The notes beneath the pieces were generated by a model. That model was given only the letters and a program-made list of their open reading frames with translations, was not told where the DNA came from and did no database searches. Both the position numbers and the translations under genes were made by a program. A stretch of DNA of 64,000 bases from the NCBI GenBank assembly GCA_944989445.1, contig CALYLW010000185.1, forward strand, positions 438,001 through 502,000. Direction: 5' to 3'. This DNA is from Ampullaceana balthica. Its lineage: Eukaryota; Mollusca; Gastropoda; Lymnaeidae. Numbering within the stretch: the stretch's first letter is position 1; each line of letters starts with the position of its first letter. Below are positions 54,830 through 64,000 of this stretch, in pieces.

Positions 54830-56125
54830 ACTTTAGAAGACTTGAATCATTCGATAAAGGAAAAGACTTGAATCATAAGATAAGTGAAAAGGCTTGAATC
54901 ATACGATAAGTGAAAAGACTTGAATCATAAGATAAGTGAAAAGACTTGAATCATAAGATAAATGAAAAGACTTGAATCATAAAATAAGTGAAAAGACTTG
55001 AAATCATTCGATAAAGGAAAAGACTTGAATCATAAGATAAAGGAAAAGACTTGAATCATAAGATAAAGGAAAAGACTTGAATCACAAAAGAAAGGAAAAT
55101 ACTTGAATCATAAGATAAAGGAAAAGACTTGAATGATGAGATAAAGGAAAAGACTTCAATCATGAGAGAAATAAAAAGACTTGAATCATGAGAGAAAAGA
55201 AAAGACTTGAATCATTCGATAAAGGAAAAGACTTGAATCATGAGAGAAAGGAAAATACTTGAATCATTCGATAAAGGGAAATACTTGAATCATGAGAGAA
55301 AGGAAAATACTTGAATCATTCGATAAAGGAAAAGACTTTAATCATGAGAGAAAGGAAAAGACTTGAATCATTCGATAAAGGAAAAGACTTGAATCATGAG
55401 AGAAAGGAACAGACTTGAATCATTCGATAAAGGAAAAGACTTGAATCATGAGAGAAAGGAAGACTTGAATCATTCGATAAAGGAAAAGACTTGAATCATG
55501 AGAGAAAGGAAAAGACTTGAATCATTCGATAAAGGAAAAGACTTGAATCATGAGAGAAAAGAAAAGACTTGAATCATGAGAGAAAGGAAAAGACTTGAAT
55601 CATTTGATAAAGGAAAAGACTTGAATCATTCGATAAAGGAAAAGACTTGAATCATGAGAGAAAAGAAAAGGCTTGATTCATTCGATAAAGGAAAAGACTT
55701 GAATCATGAGAGAAAGGAAAAGGATGTAATCATTCGATAAAGGAAAAGACTTGAATCATGAGAGAAAGGAAAAGGCTTGAATCATTCTATAAAGGAAAAG
55801 ACTTGAATCATGAGAGAAAGAAAAAGACTTGAATCATTCGATAAAGGAAAAGACTTTAATCATGAGAGAACTGAAAAGACTTGAATCATGAGAGAAGGAA
55901 AAGACTTGAATCATTCGATAAAGGAAAAGACTTGAATCATGAGAGAAAGGAAAAGGCTGGAATCATTCGATAAAGGAAAAGACTTGAATCATGAGAGAAA
56001 GGAAAAGACTTGAATCATGAGAGAAAGGAAAAGACTTGAATCATTCGATAAAGGAAAAGACTTGAATCATGAGAGAAAGGAAAAGACTTGAATCATTCGA
56101 TAAAGGAAAAGACTTGAATCATGAA
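54830..56125. repeat. ~25-bp minisatellite, about 50 copies, two alternating types
   Basis: The units share AAAAGACTTGAATCAT and differ in what follows: GAGAGAAAGG or TCGATAAAGG. The two types alternate over most of 55200-56110, making a dimeric higher-order unit of about 51 bp. A third type (AAGATAAGTG) is confined to the left. Confidence 0.96.
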
Positions 56126-57059
56126 AGGATCATTGAACAGATTCTGAGAGAAATAATTCTAGTTCAGTGCCTGAAATAAAAGATGAAAATAAGAAGCAGA
56201 CAAAAAAAGTTATAAAAATAAGTTGAGAAAGAAGGAAGGCTGTTGTTAAGATGCATTTAATCTCGCCACGCAAACAATCCATCAGACGGTGAGAAGTATA
56301 CGTGTGCAAAAACGATTATTCTCATAAACCAGGCGTTAACAAACTCCCCTTGCCAAGGGAAGGAAGCGAACAAGGGGAGAGAAAAATGGAAAATATAAAA
56401 AATTTTAAAAAAAGTTAACGGACAGATATCACAGCGCGGAAAAGGCGAACCGCTTTTTTTTTAAGAAGGAAAATAATGGGAGATGAATGTTTGGCTTTTG
56501 TTTGGGGGGGGGCGGGGGGATAGGAGTGAATGAAGGGAGGGATGGGTGAGGGCATATACGAGTTTTGAGGGAAATGATAATAATATGGCAAGCGAAGAAA
56601 ACGGTCTTGGAAATAATGTTTGTAAAAATAATCAAATTTCTTGTTGTTTTTAACATGCGTTACACTACCAAACTATTTTAATTTCATAGGGGGTGTTCGG
56701 GTGGGGTGGGGGGATGGGACATAACACAACAGGATCGACCTGTGGGAGGGGGGAGGATGCAAGAAACAATCAAAAGTTTACACGTATGAATGTAGAGGTG
56801 GGAGTGTGTGTGGGAGTGTGTGTGGGAGTGTGTGGGGGAAGGAATGAGAGGTTATAGAGGGCAAAAGGTGCAAGGAGATTTCAAGCGACGAGAAATTCTT
56901 GTAGACTGGAAATACGAGCAGAAAAAATGGTTCGAGAAATAGATAAATATATTGGGATCGGTGAAAGGGAAGAAAATAGATAAAATATATTGTCGACTTC
57001 CTTCAAGGCGTGCCAAGTAAATAGAGCTACAAGATTTGTTTAGGCTTGAAAACAAAAAG
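56126..57059. other. One-kb single-copy island, candidate regulatory sequence
   Basis: Mixed composition with a G-run (56502-56518) and a three-copy GTGTGTGGGA stretch (56802-56835). The minus-strand frames (56429-57055) lack recognisable domains. Confidence 0.4.
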
Positions 57060-57556
57060 ACAAAACAAGGAAAAGGGCATTTGGGCTAAATCAGAACAAG
57101 AAAAAGGGCATTTGGTCTAAATAAGAACAATAAAAGGGGCACTTGGAATAAATCAGAACAAGAAAAGGGGCATTTGGGCTAAATAAGAACAATAAAAGGG
57201 GCACTTGGAATAAATCAGAACAAGAAAAGGGGCATTTGGGCTAAATCAGAACAAGAAAAGGGGCATTTGGGCTAAATCAGAACAAGAAAAGGGGCATTTG
57301 GGCTAAATCAGAACAAGAAAAGGGGCATTTGGGCTAAATCAGAACAAGAAAAGGGGCATTTGGGCTAAATCAGAACAAGAAAAGGGTCATTTGGTCTAAA
57401 TAAGAACAAAAAAGGGGCACTTGGGCTAAATCAGAACAAGAAAAGGGGCAATTGGGCTAAATAAGAACGAGAAAAAGGGCATTTAGGCTAAATAAGAACA
57501 AGAAAAGATGCACTTGGGCTAAATCAGAACAAGAAAAAGGACATTTGGACTAAATG
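57060..57556. repeat. 31-bp minisatellite, about 16 copies
   Basis: The unit is AAATCAGAACAAGAAAAGGG plus GCATTTGGGCT. Variants sit at both edges and the middle is uniform. Confidence 0.96.
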
Positions 57557-57574
57557 CAATTTCAGTTTTCAATC

Positions 57575-57835
57575 CAAACTAAACCTATCACACACGTCTT
57601 CCCGTCACGCCAAGAGAGCAATCTTCAGGTTTATCTCAAGTGTTCACTAAACCTATCAGACACACGTCTTCCCGTCACACCAAGAGAGCAATCTTCAGGT
57701 TTATCTCAAGTGCTCACTAAACCTATCAGACACACGTCCGTGAATATGACACTAAGGTCACGGACCTTAATTCTGACGTGACCAGTGAATATGACACTAA
57801 CAAGGTCACGGACCTTAACTCTGACGTCACCAGTA
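57575..57835. repeat. Two small direct repeats, ~69 bp and ~53 bp
   Basis: A unit beginning CACTAAACCTATCAGACACA and running to TTTATCTCAAGTG occurs two and a half times (57580-57740). A second unit with AATATGACACTAAGGTCACG and GACGTGACCAGTG occurs twice (57742-57835). Confidence 0.85.
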
Positions 57836-58979
57836 AAGATGCCTTCAACCTGGCCATAGCGGTTCCATTAATCTGGCCAAAGAAAAGGTCACTGGGGTCA
57901 TTATTTTTCAAACTAGAAAATGCCATTGACCAGCCGGGCAACTGAGAACAAGGAGATCAAGGCGCTACAGCTCCTTATAACCAAAGTAGACTCAGCTCGT
58001 GCCTGATTTTGAAAAGACGTGATCCTTACTTGGGTGACCAGCGTCCAGTGGGGTAGAGCCTTGTAATGACGATAGGAACCTCTGTATCAACAATACATTC
58101 AATTTCCAGCACGAGAAGGACATGTCATGATGAATGCCATGACATTTTGTATCCGTCATGTAAGGAGGTGGGAGGAGGGGGGTAAAGGGAAGAAAAATAC
58201 TTTAAAAAGAAAACAAAAACAAAGACATGCAATTTGGCGAGATTGGGGTGAACAAGGCAGGAAGAGGGAAATGGAGTCGCTTGTAAAAATCATGCTTATC
58301 TTAATAACGCTATACGTTAAAAATAATAATAATAAGTATGCGGGAAATAAGAATAATCCAGGAGCTAAAAGGTTACATGTGCAGGAGGAATCGCATGAGG
58401 CTGTAATAAAATTTGTCGATAGATCCGTCCAGCATGCGACATGTAGCTTTAGGCCGAGTCGTTATGAGCATGCTTCTACCCGGGGGTGGGGGAGGGAGGA
58501 AATATGATGGGTAGGGTTGGGGAGGGGGCCATTTTGAGAAGGGCTGAGGAGGGAGGAGTGCGACGAAGAGGGAGAAAGGCTTATCGAAATCTGCACTAAT
58601 AAATATGATTAGCGAATAAATGGCGAGCTGTCGTGTGGCAAGTGTTTTCTGGTTTGATTGCCAAGATATGCAGAGATGCACTTGTTTTGATAGGGCCAGG
58701 CCTCTCTGATTGGTCAGTACAATTAGTGGACAGTGTAGTCTCATAGTTTCAGGCAATGTTGAAGACCTTATAGTTAAGTTGTCAAACAAGTATTTTTGCT
58801 AGCCCCAGTTTCTTCTTTGATCACCTTTAAAGAGGTATTTGATTAAAATAAAATGTGCAAGCAAAATTGTTTACATAGCTGAGCTCTTTTGTCGTTTTCA
58901 AATTTTGGTTTGTTGATCTATATACATCATTTCCGTTATACACAACGTTGTTAGTCACTTGTGCACAATAGTTTCTCTA
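57836..58979. other. One-kb single-copy island, candidate regulatory sequence
   Basis: Mixed composition, purine-rich at 58145-58270. It contains an inverted CCAAT box context (TGATTGGTCA at about 58708). The overlapping frames at 58127-58507 (plus) and 58373-58789 (minus) have no recognisable domain. Confidence 0.4.
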
Positions 58980-59180
58980 CTATTTAGTGGTGGATTTAGT
59001 CTATTTGTGGGATTAAGTCTATTTGTGGTATTAAGTCTATTTGTGGGATTAAGTCTATTTGTGGGATTTAGTCTATTTGTGGGATTAAGTCTATTTGTGG
59101 GATTTAGTCTATTTTTGGGTTTAGTCTATTTGTGGGATTAAGTCTAGTGGTGGGGTTAAGTCTAGTGGTGGGATAAAGTC
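58980..59180. repeat. 18-bp tandem repeat, about 11 copies
   Basis: The unit is TTAAGTCTATTTGTGGGA, with TAGTGGTGGG variants at the right end. Confidence 0.94.
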
Positions 59181-60000
59181 TATTGGCTAAGTAAAGTTAA
59201 GCTATATTTGTTAAATTGTTCTAATGAAAGGAATGCCGAGATGTCTTCACCTGCATGTCATCTATATATTAAAGTTTGACATTGACTCTTGAATTCACAA
59301 AAATTGTTTGATTATCTTTTAATCAATCATCTATTCACAAACTTTAGTGATGTTAAATTTCGTATTATGAAAGATAACAATAAAACTCACTGCCATTTAA
59401 CAAAGACAAATTATCTCCCCTTAAAAACTAATTTGACCTCGAGGCTAATGTGAAAACCAGACTTTTGTCTGTTGTCTTGAAAATCTCGCGTGTAATTGTT
59501 AACAACTGATCCAACAACTGGGGGGGGGGTAGGGGGTAGGTGATCGGTTTAATGGACCTGGTCCTAGATGGAATAAACATTCATGTCTGCTCACTCGACG
59601 CGGGTAATATGTCAACTGTGAGGCTCGGGCCGCTACGGCAAATTGTTTCATTACCACGACAGGGGTGTAGGGTGGCGTCGAACGTGCTGGTGGAATGCCC
59701 TGGGTACGTCATGGAATGCCCAAAGAATGCCCAGGAAATGCCCACAGTATGCTTGGAGCGCGCGTGCTGGTGTCGCGAGACGTTCACGTGACGTTCGTTT
59801 AGGAACAAATTACCTGGTGATACATCGGTGACAGGTTGAAGAGAACCTTGAAGGGACAATGAAGGAACAATGAGGGAACAATGAAGGAACAATGAAGGAA
59901 CAATGACAGAACAATAAGGGAACAAAGTACCTGGTGATACATAAGTGAAAGGTTGCTGGGAACAAAGAGGAGTGTGATAACAATGAGAAATATGATAACA
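59181..60000. other. Single-copy sequence with short repeats
   Basis: A G-run lies at 59521-59530, diverged GAATGCCCA repeats at about 59692-59745, and GAACAATGA repeats of 11 bp at about 59855-59920. The frames on both strands at 59540-60020 lack a recognisable domain. Confidence 0.45.
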
Positions 60001-60222
60001 ACTAGCGTATCACCCGTCAAAAATGACGGAAGTTTTCAGCTGAAATCTATTTATTTTATTTTAAAAATGCACTTTTTTTAGGGCGCCTACGGCACCGACC
60101 TTTTTCAAAAGCCCAACTAACTTGTCCTTGTTTGATAAATACGAAATATTAAACTTTCTGAAATGTACACAAAGTATTTTATAATAAGGGTTGTAGGGCG
60201 CCTACGGCCCCCCTTTGTTTTT
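60001..60222. other. Possible mobile-element end beside the 500-bp repeats
   Basis: The block ACTAGCGTATCACCCGTC at about 60000-60018 and two copies of GGGCGCCTACGG (60081 and 60195) look like repeat-element sequence. I cannot assign a family. Confidence 0.3.
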
Positions 60223-60686
60223 TAAATCCTTTATATTAACTCGTGGTGTCTGCGGCGGACCTTGCTTGCTTGCTTGCTTGTCGCCAAAACTTTTGATCGA
60301 TTTTTAACACACTTGCTCGCAAGATAGCGAGCTGAAATTTTGCAGGCAGTTTTGTACCGATGATAAAAACAATGTATCAAAATTTCAGATCGATCGCATG
60401 TACCGTAATTAAATTATTGATTTTTTTAGATTATTTCATTTATTCCTATGTATCATGCTATTTTTTGAGATAGAGCGTCGCGGTGCGTATTATATTGAAC
60501 AACCTTTCTGTCGCGCAACAAGGTGCGTATTTTATTGACAGCTCTTTTTATAAACATATTTCTGATCGGTGCGCATTATATTAAACATGTTTTACGACTC
60601 AACTGCAATTTTGTATTTCTGGATGGTCTGGCGCTGCGTATTATAATGAACATTCTTTTAGTTACTTCTCGTACATAAAGGATTTA
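60223..60686 (+). repeat. ~500-bp repeat family, full unit C
   Basis: Head TAAATCCTTTAT at 60223, tail ATAAAGGATTTA at 60675-60686, 464 bp. The inner inverted pair is CTGAAATTTTG (60332-60342) and CAAAATTTCAG (60378-60388). It lies about 50 kb from units A and B yet has the same length and order of motifs. A (CTTG)n run near 60260 corresponds to the simple-repeat spot of the other units. Confidence 0.88.
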
Positions 60687-60721
60687 TAGTAAAAAATTTG
60701 GTTTTTTACGGGTTTTTCTTA

Positions 60722-61003
60722 TTAAATCTTAAATCCCCGTGGCGTCCGCTTGCTTGATTGATACCTTGAATGCCCAAAAAACTTTGGATCGATTCTTAAC
60801 CCACTTCCTCGTATGCTAACGAGCTGAAATTGTGCAGGCAGACTCGTTTCGATGCTAAAAATGATGTATCAAAATTTCAGATCGATCGAATGTAGTGTAA
60901 TTAAATGAATAAATTTTTAGATTATCTCTACTTATCTCTATGTAGCATTTAATTTTTGTGCTAGAGTGTCGCGGTGCGTATTATATTGAACAACCTTTTT
61001 TTA
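60722..61003 (+). repeat. ~500-bp repeat family, truncated unit D
   Basis: A diverged head (TAAATCTTAAATCCCCGTGG) is followed by the family body up to GGTGCGTATTATATTGAACA at about 60974, where the next unit interrupts it. Confidence 0.8.
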
Positions 61004-61004
61004 A

Positions 61005-61457
61005 AAATCCCTTATATTAACTTCACCGGCGTCTCTGTCTCTCTGTCTCTCTCTCTCTCTCTGTCTGTCGTCATCTCATGGGCGGGCGGGCGGAAAAACA
61101 AAAGTCGAAAATGACCCACTTCCCGTGATCCGATTGAGCTGAAATTTGGCACACGGGCCCGTCTAACCTAACAATGCATCGTATCAAAATTTCAGATCGA
61201 GCGAACGTACCGTAATTAAATTAATGCATTTTTAGTTTATCCTTATATGAGGTATGTAATTCAAATTCACGGTTTGTTATTGTTTTTTTCCACGTGAGTT
61301 TGAGTTGACGCTTAGACGTCGACCGTCGTGCCGACACCCCTTCACGACCCATCCCCCATTAAAAGACAGGGGACATCACTCGGTGTCAGTCCGTAAATAT
61401 TTGTGGCGTTGAAACATAATCAATACTTTTAATTATGACTAAAATATAAGGGATTTA
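61005..61457 (+). repeat. ~500-bp repeat family, divergent unit E with matched end changes
   Basis: The head is AAATCCCTTAT and the tail is ATAAGGGATTT at 61446-61456, so the change from CTTT to CCTT at the head is matched at the tail. The simple-repeat spot is a TCTG/TCTC run (61030-61065). CTGAAATTT and AAATTTCAG are retained at about 61139 and 61187. It begins within the tail part of unit D. Confidence 0.82.
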
Positions 61458-61877
61458 TAGTAGAAAACTTTGTTTTTACGGGTTTTTTATTTTATTTTAT
61501 AATTAACCATCATCAAATCCTCTTTTTAAATCCTTTATATCAGCGGTTCTCAACCTTTCTTGAGTCGCGACCCTTTTAATAAATTACTCGTGCTGTATCG
61601 ACCCCCCGCCGTCAAAATTTTTGGTATCTACCTCATAGCTGTAATTTTGCTACGGTTATAATTTATTTAATTATATCTCATATGCAGAATGACATTGTAT
61701 TCTCATTTTTACAAATTTTACGTAATTAAAGCACAGGCACCGTTCTCGTAGTAAAGTAGATAGTAATAAAAAAAACACAATATGTAACAATGATTACAAT
61801 TACATACATGTCATACATTACATACAAGGTATTCGTATTTATTTCTTATTACAAATACGTAAGAAAGCCAAAGTCAA

Positions 61878-63452
61878 TTAATGTGAAGGTTGAGGTTGCT
61901 TCTTTCTCACAAGATCACAAATTCTCGGGACAGTCTTTGCGAGAGCACAACGAAGATCATCTTCCACAACAAGTCTACTTCTGTATTTAGACTTGATAAC
62001 CAGCAACCTGGAAAACAATGTCATTTTCCTCAAAGAAAGCAGATAAGGTGGGCAACATGTACATTTTATTGTCATCCAATTTTTAAAATTTATTTTTGCC
62101 AAAAAAAAGCTGAAGTTTCATTTCGAATGATCGGATCTTTTCAGACAAATCTAGGCATATTGCATTTGGTCCTTGCAGTGATAAATTAAACTCATTCAAA
62201 ATGGCAAATATATCTACCAGGTAAGCAATTTTCTGAAGCTCATTTTTGTCGCTGAAAAGTGCTTCGAACTGTGGTTTAGACTTCTGATTAAAGAACATTT
62301 TTAGTTAGTCACGAAGATCAAAAACGCGTTTCAAAACTTTCCCTCTCGACAACCATCTCACTTCAGTGTGAAACAGCAGAACATCATTGGACGCATCCAT
62401 CTCATTACAAAGTTTCGAAAACAGACGACTGTTCAGCGCATTCGCTTTTACAAAATTGACGGAACTTACGACGCTTTTCATTACTTCCTGAAACTCTTGT
62501 GGCAACGTCTTCGTTGCTAGCACTTGTCGATGAATCATACAGTGAGTTCCAATGACTTTTGGTGATTCATTTAGTACCAAACATTGAAATCCAGACCGAC
62601 ATCCCAGCTTAGCTGGAGCACGATCAGTGCAAACACCAAATAACCTTTTCCCAAGAGATCTTTTGATCTTTCAGAAATGAACCAACTGTATCAAATACAT
62701 CCCGTGCAGTTGTTGTCGTTTCAAGAGGTTTGCAAAAAAGAAACTCATCTTTAAAGTCGCTTTCATTTATATATCTCGCGTAAACCAGTAGTTGTGAACT
62801 GTTTGCAACGTCCGTGGATTCGTCAAGCTGGATGCTAAATATTGGAAGTGGAGCAGATTTTATTTCCTGGATTACCTGATCAATAATATCAGCAGATATC
62901 TAATCTATTCGTCTCCGGACAGTGTCATTAGATAAGGAAATTGCACTCAATTTCTTAACAAATTCGGGTCCGATCATAACTCGAACAATATCTTTGGCCG
63001 CTGGCAACAATAAGTCTTCGACAATGGTGTGAGGTTTCATAGCCCTTGCAATTCTGAGCGCCACCAAATATGAAGCTTCAACGGCTGCTACGTTTTGTTG
63101 GTGGTACTTGCCGCCAGTGTCAAGTCTGGCTCTCCTGACGCCATTAGCTTTACTTCTAAAATACTCGGTATCCTTCCCCGCAAAACTTGGATGTTTGCTA
63201 TCAAAATGACGTTTCAGTTTGTTTGGCTTCATAAATTTGGCTGAAAGAACGTCATTACAAATAACGCATTGCATTGCAGTTTTCAATTCCTGCCGTAACT
63301 ATTGAAGTAAAACGATATTGTAAGAAATCGCCACTATATTTTCTTTTCTTAATCATAATGTTCTTCTCTGCATGTTCCATTTCCATAGGTTGGTTTAAAA
63401 ACTTTAAATTTAAAATGAAAAATGTATAACGAAAGCTTTCAATACCACGCAC
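61878..63452 (-). pseudogene. Broken hAT transposase (ZBED5/FAM200-like)
   Basis: This is a DNA transposase that would move the surrounding element. Read on the minus strand it begins with RKYSGDFLQYRFTSIV, shifts frame near 63285, and continues with the BED zinc finger CVICNDVLSAKFMKPNKLKR followed by HFDSKH (C-x2-C...H-x4-H). KLSAISLSNDTVRRRID ends at an in-frame TAG (about 62899). Translation past it gives the catalytic-region block IQLDESTDVANSSQLLVYAR, then a frameshift near 62650, FGVCTDRAPA, GTHCMIHRQVLA, HTEVRWLSRGKVLKRVFDLR and a second in-frame stop at 62305. A FNLSLQG block follows. Most of the C-terminal part is deleted: the sequence jumps near 62090 to the last part of the dimerisation domain (KSKYRSRL) and stops at 61878. 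At least two frameshifts, two nonsense codons and one large deletion make it inactive. Confidence 0.9.
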
Positions 63453-63864
63453 AATGAAATATTGACCTACAGCCCTACACTACAGTGTGTGGAACCAGAA
63501 GCAGCAGCAGTTCAGCTTCTACGTCACTTAGCCAGCCTGCTGAGCTCAGACCTCTGAGCATCCAGACGCGCCCTACTCTCTGATGATATAATTACCGGTT
63601 GTTGAGGGGTTCATAAAATAGTGTTGAAATAAACATTATAAAAAGCTAAAAATAATTAAGCTACAACAACTAAACTTACTAAAGTTACTGAATAGACTTT
63701 AGACTAGTATAGAGTAATAGACAAAATATGTACATGGCAAGGTTTACACATTTTTACACATTTAAACACACAAAAAACATATTTTTCCAAATGTCTTTGG
63801 CGACCCCTGCCAAATCGTCATTCGACCCCCACGGGGGTCGCGACCCACAGGTTGAGAACCACTG
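63453..63864. other. Non-coding 5' part of the ZBED5-like hAT element
   Basis: Sequence between the transposase N-terminus and the right end (in plus coordinates). It would hold the element's promoter; no specific motif is clear. The plus-strand frame at 63728-63982 runs across the element end and is an artefact. Confidence 0.5.
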
Positions 63865-64000
63865 CTTTATATTAACTCGTGGTGTCTGCTTGCTTGCACC
63901 CTTGAACCCTTGCACCCTTGCTTGTCGCCAAAACTTTGGATCAATTTTTAACCCACTTCCTCGTAAGCTAGGAAGAATTTAACTGTCCGTTAAATTCCCT

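Larger units (their letters stand above)
61541..63864 (-). mobile_element. hAT transposon, ZBED5-like family, 2,324 bp
   Basis: The left end is CAGCGGTTCTCAACCT and the right end read inward is CAGTGGTTCTCAACCT, a 16-bp inverted pair with one mismatch. CGCGACCC follows inside both ends. It is flanked by a perfect 8-bp duplication CTTTATAT (61533-61540 and 63865-63872). The transposase lies on the minus strand and is broken. The insertion splits a unit of the 500-bp repeat family, so it is younger than that unit. Confidence 0.93.
61527..64000 (+). repeat. ~500-bp repeat family, unit F, split by a hAT insertion
   Basis: The head TAAATCCTTTATAT lies at 61527-61540. The continuation TAACTCGTGGTGTCTGC resumes at 63873, directly after the hAT element and its target duplication. 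The unit then runs through CTTGTCGCCAAAACTTTGGA and leaves the family sequence near the window end. Confidence 0.85.

Noticed and set aside
57945..58085. A 5S rRNA-like stretch (CTTACTTGGGTGACCAG)
   Set aside because: Only a short word resembles the 5S internal region; the expected 5' part and paired ends are not visible. It could be a 5S-derived SINE fragment, but that is not supported.
58127..58789. Opposing frames of 126 and 138 codons
   Set aside because: They overlap on opposite strands with Lys-rich or Pro-rich low-complexity content and no recognisable domain.

Overview
The window looks like animal nuclear DNA. It is AT-rich and gene-poor, with no operons, and it carries typical metazoan DNA transposons: BED-finger hAT elements, a pogo/Tigger-like element and a Mutator-like MITE. 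A mollusc is my best guess from the overall texture, but nothing in the sequence fixes the taxon. I found no host protein-coding exon, tRNA or rRNA gene that I could support. The only recognisable protein-coding remains are two decayed hAT transposase pseudogenes and one small BED-finger fragment.

Roughly 30 of the 64 kb (hand estimate) is tandem repeat. There are more than 40 separate arrays, with unit lengths from 9 to 50 bp and mostly unrelated unit sequences. The largest are a 48-bp array of about 105 copies (about 40.2-45.2 kb), a 40-bp array of about 78 copies (51.1-54.2 kb), a 33-bp array of about 75 copies (24.3-26.8 kb), a 40-41-bp array (30.85-33.2 kb), a CT-rich array (27.7-29.7 kb) and a 24-bp array (34.65-36.2 kb). 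All the very long open frames lie in these arrays. They are by-products of stop-free repeat units, often of length divisible by three, and are not annotated as genes.

Layout. 0-7 kb: a pogo-like element carrying a 14-bp minisatellite, a BED-finger fragment, then a 2.6-kb hAT element with a duplicated left end and a broken transposase. 7-13 kb: mostly unrecognised sequence with a 195-bp hAT MITE, a family of about 500-bp repeats, a 22-bp minisatellite and a 448-bp MULE-type MITE. 13-20 kb: five larger minisatellites and a MITE with 24-bp perfect inverted ends that carries four CRE palindromes. 20-59 kb: alternating minisatellites and single-copy islands of mixed composition, which are candidates for non-coding regulatory sequence. 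60-64 kb: more of the 500-bp repeat family, one unit of which is split by a 2.3-kb ZBED5-like hAT element with a perfect 8-bp target duplication.

No set of genes works together here. The coherent story is genome dynamics. Transposons have inserted into repeats, and tandem amplification has later occurred inside transposons and even at their tips. Two unrelated long arrays were further enlarged by block duplications of about 800 bp.
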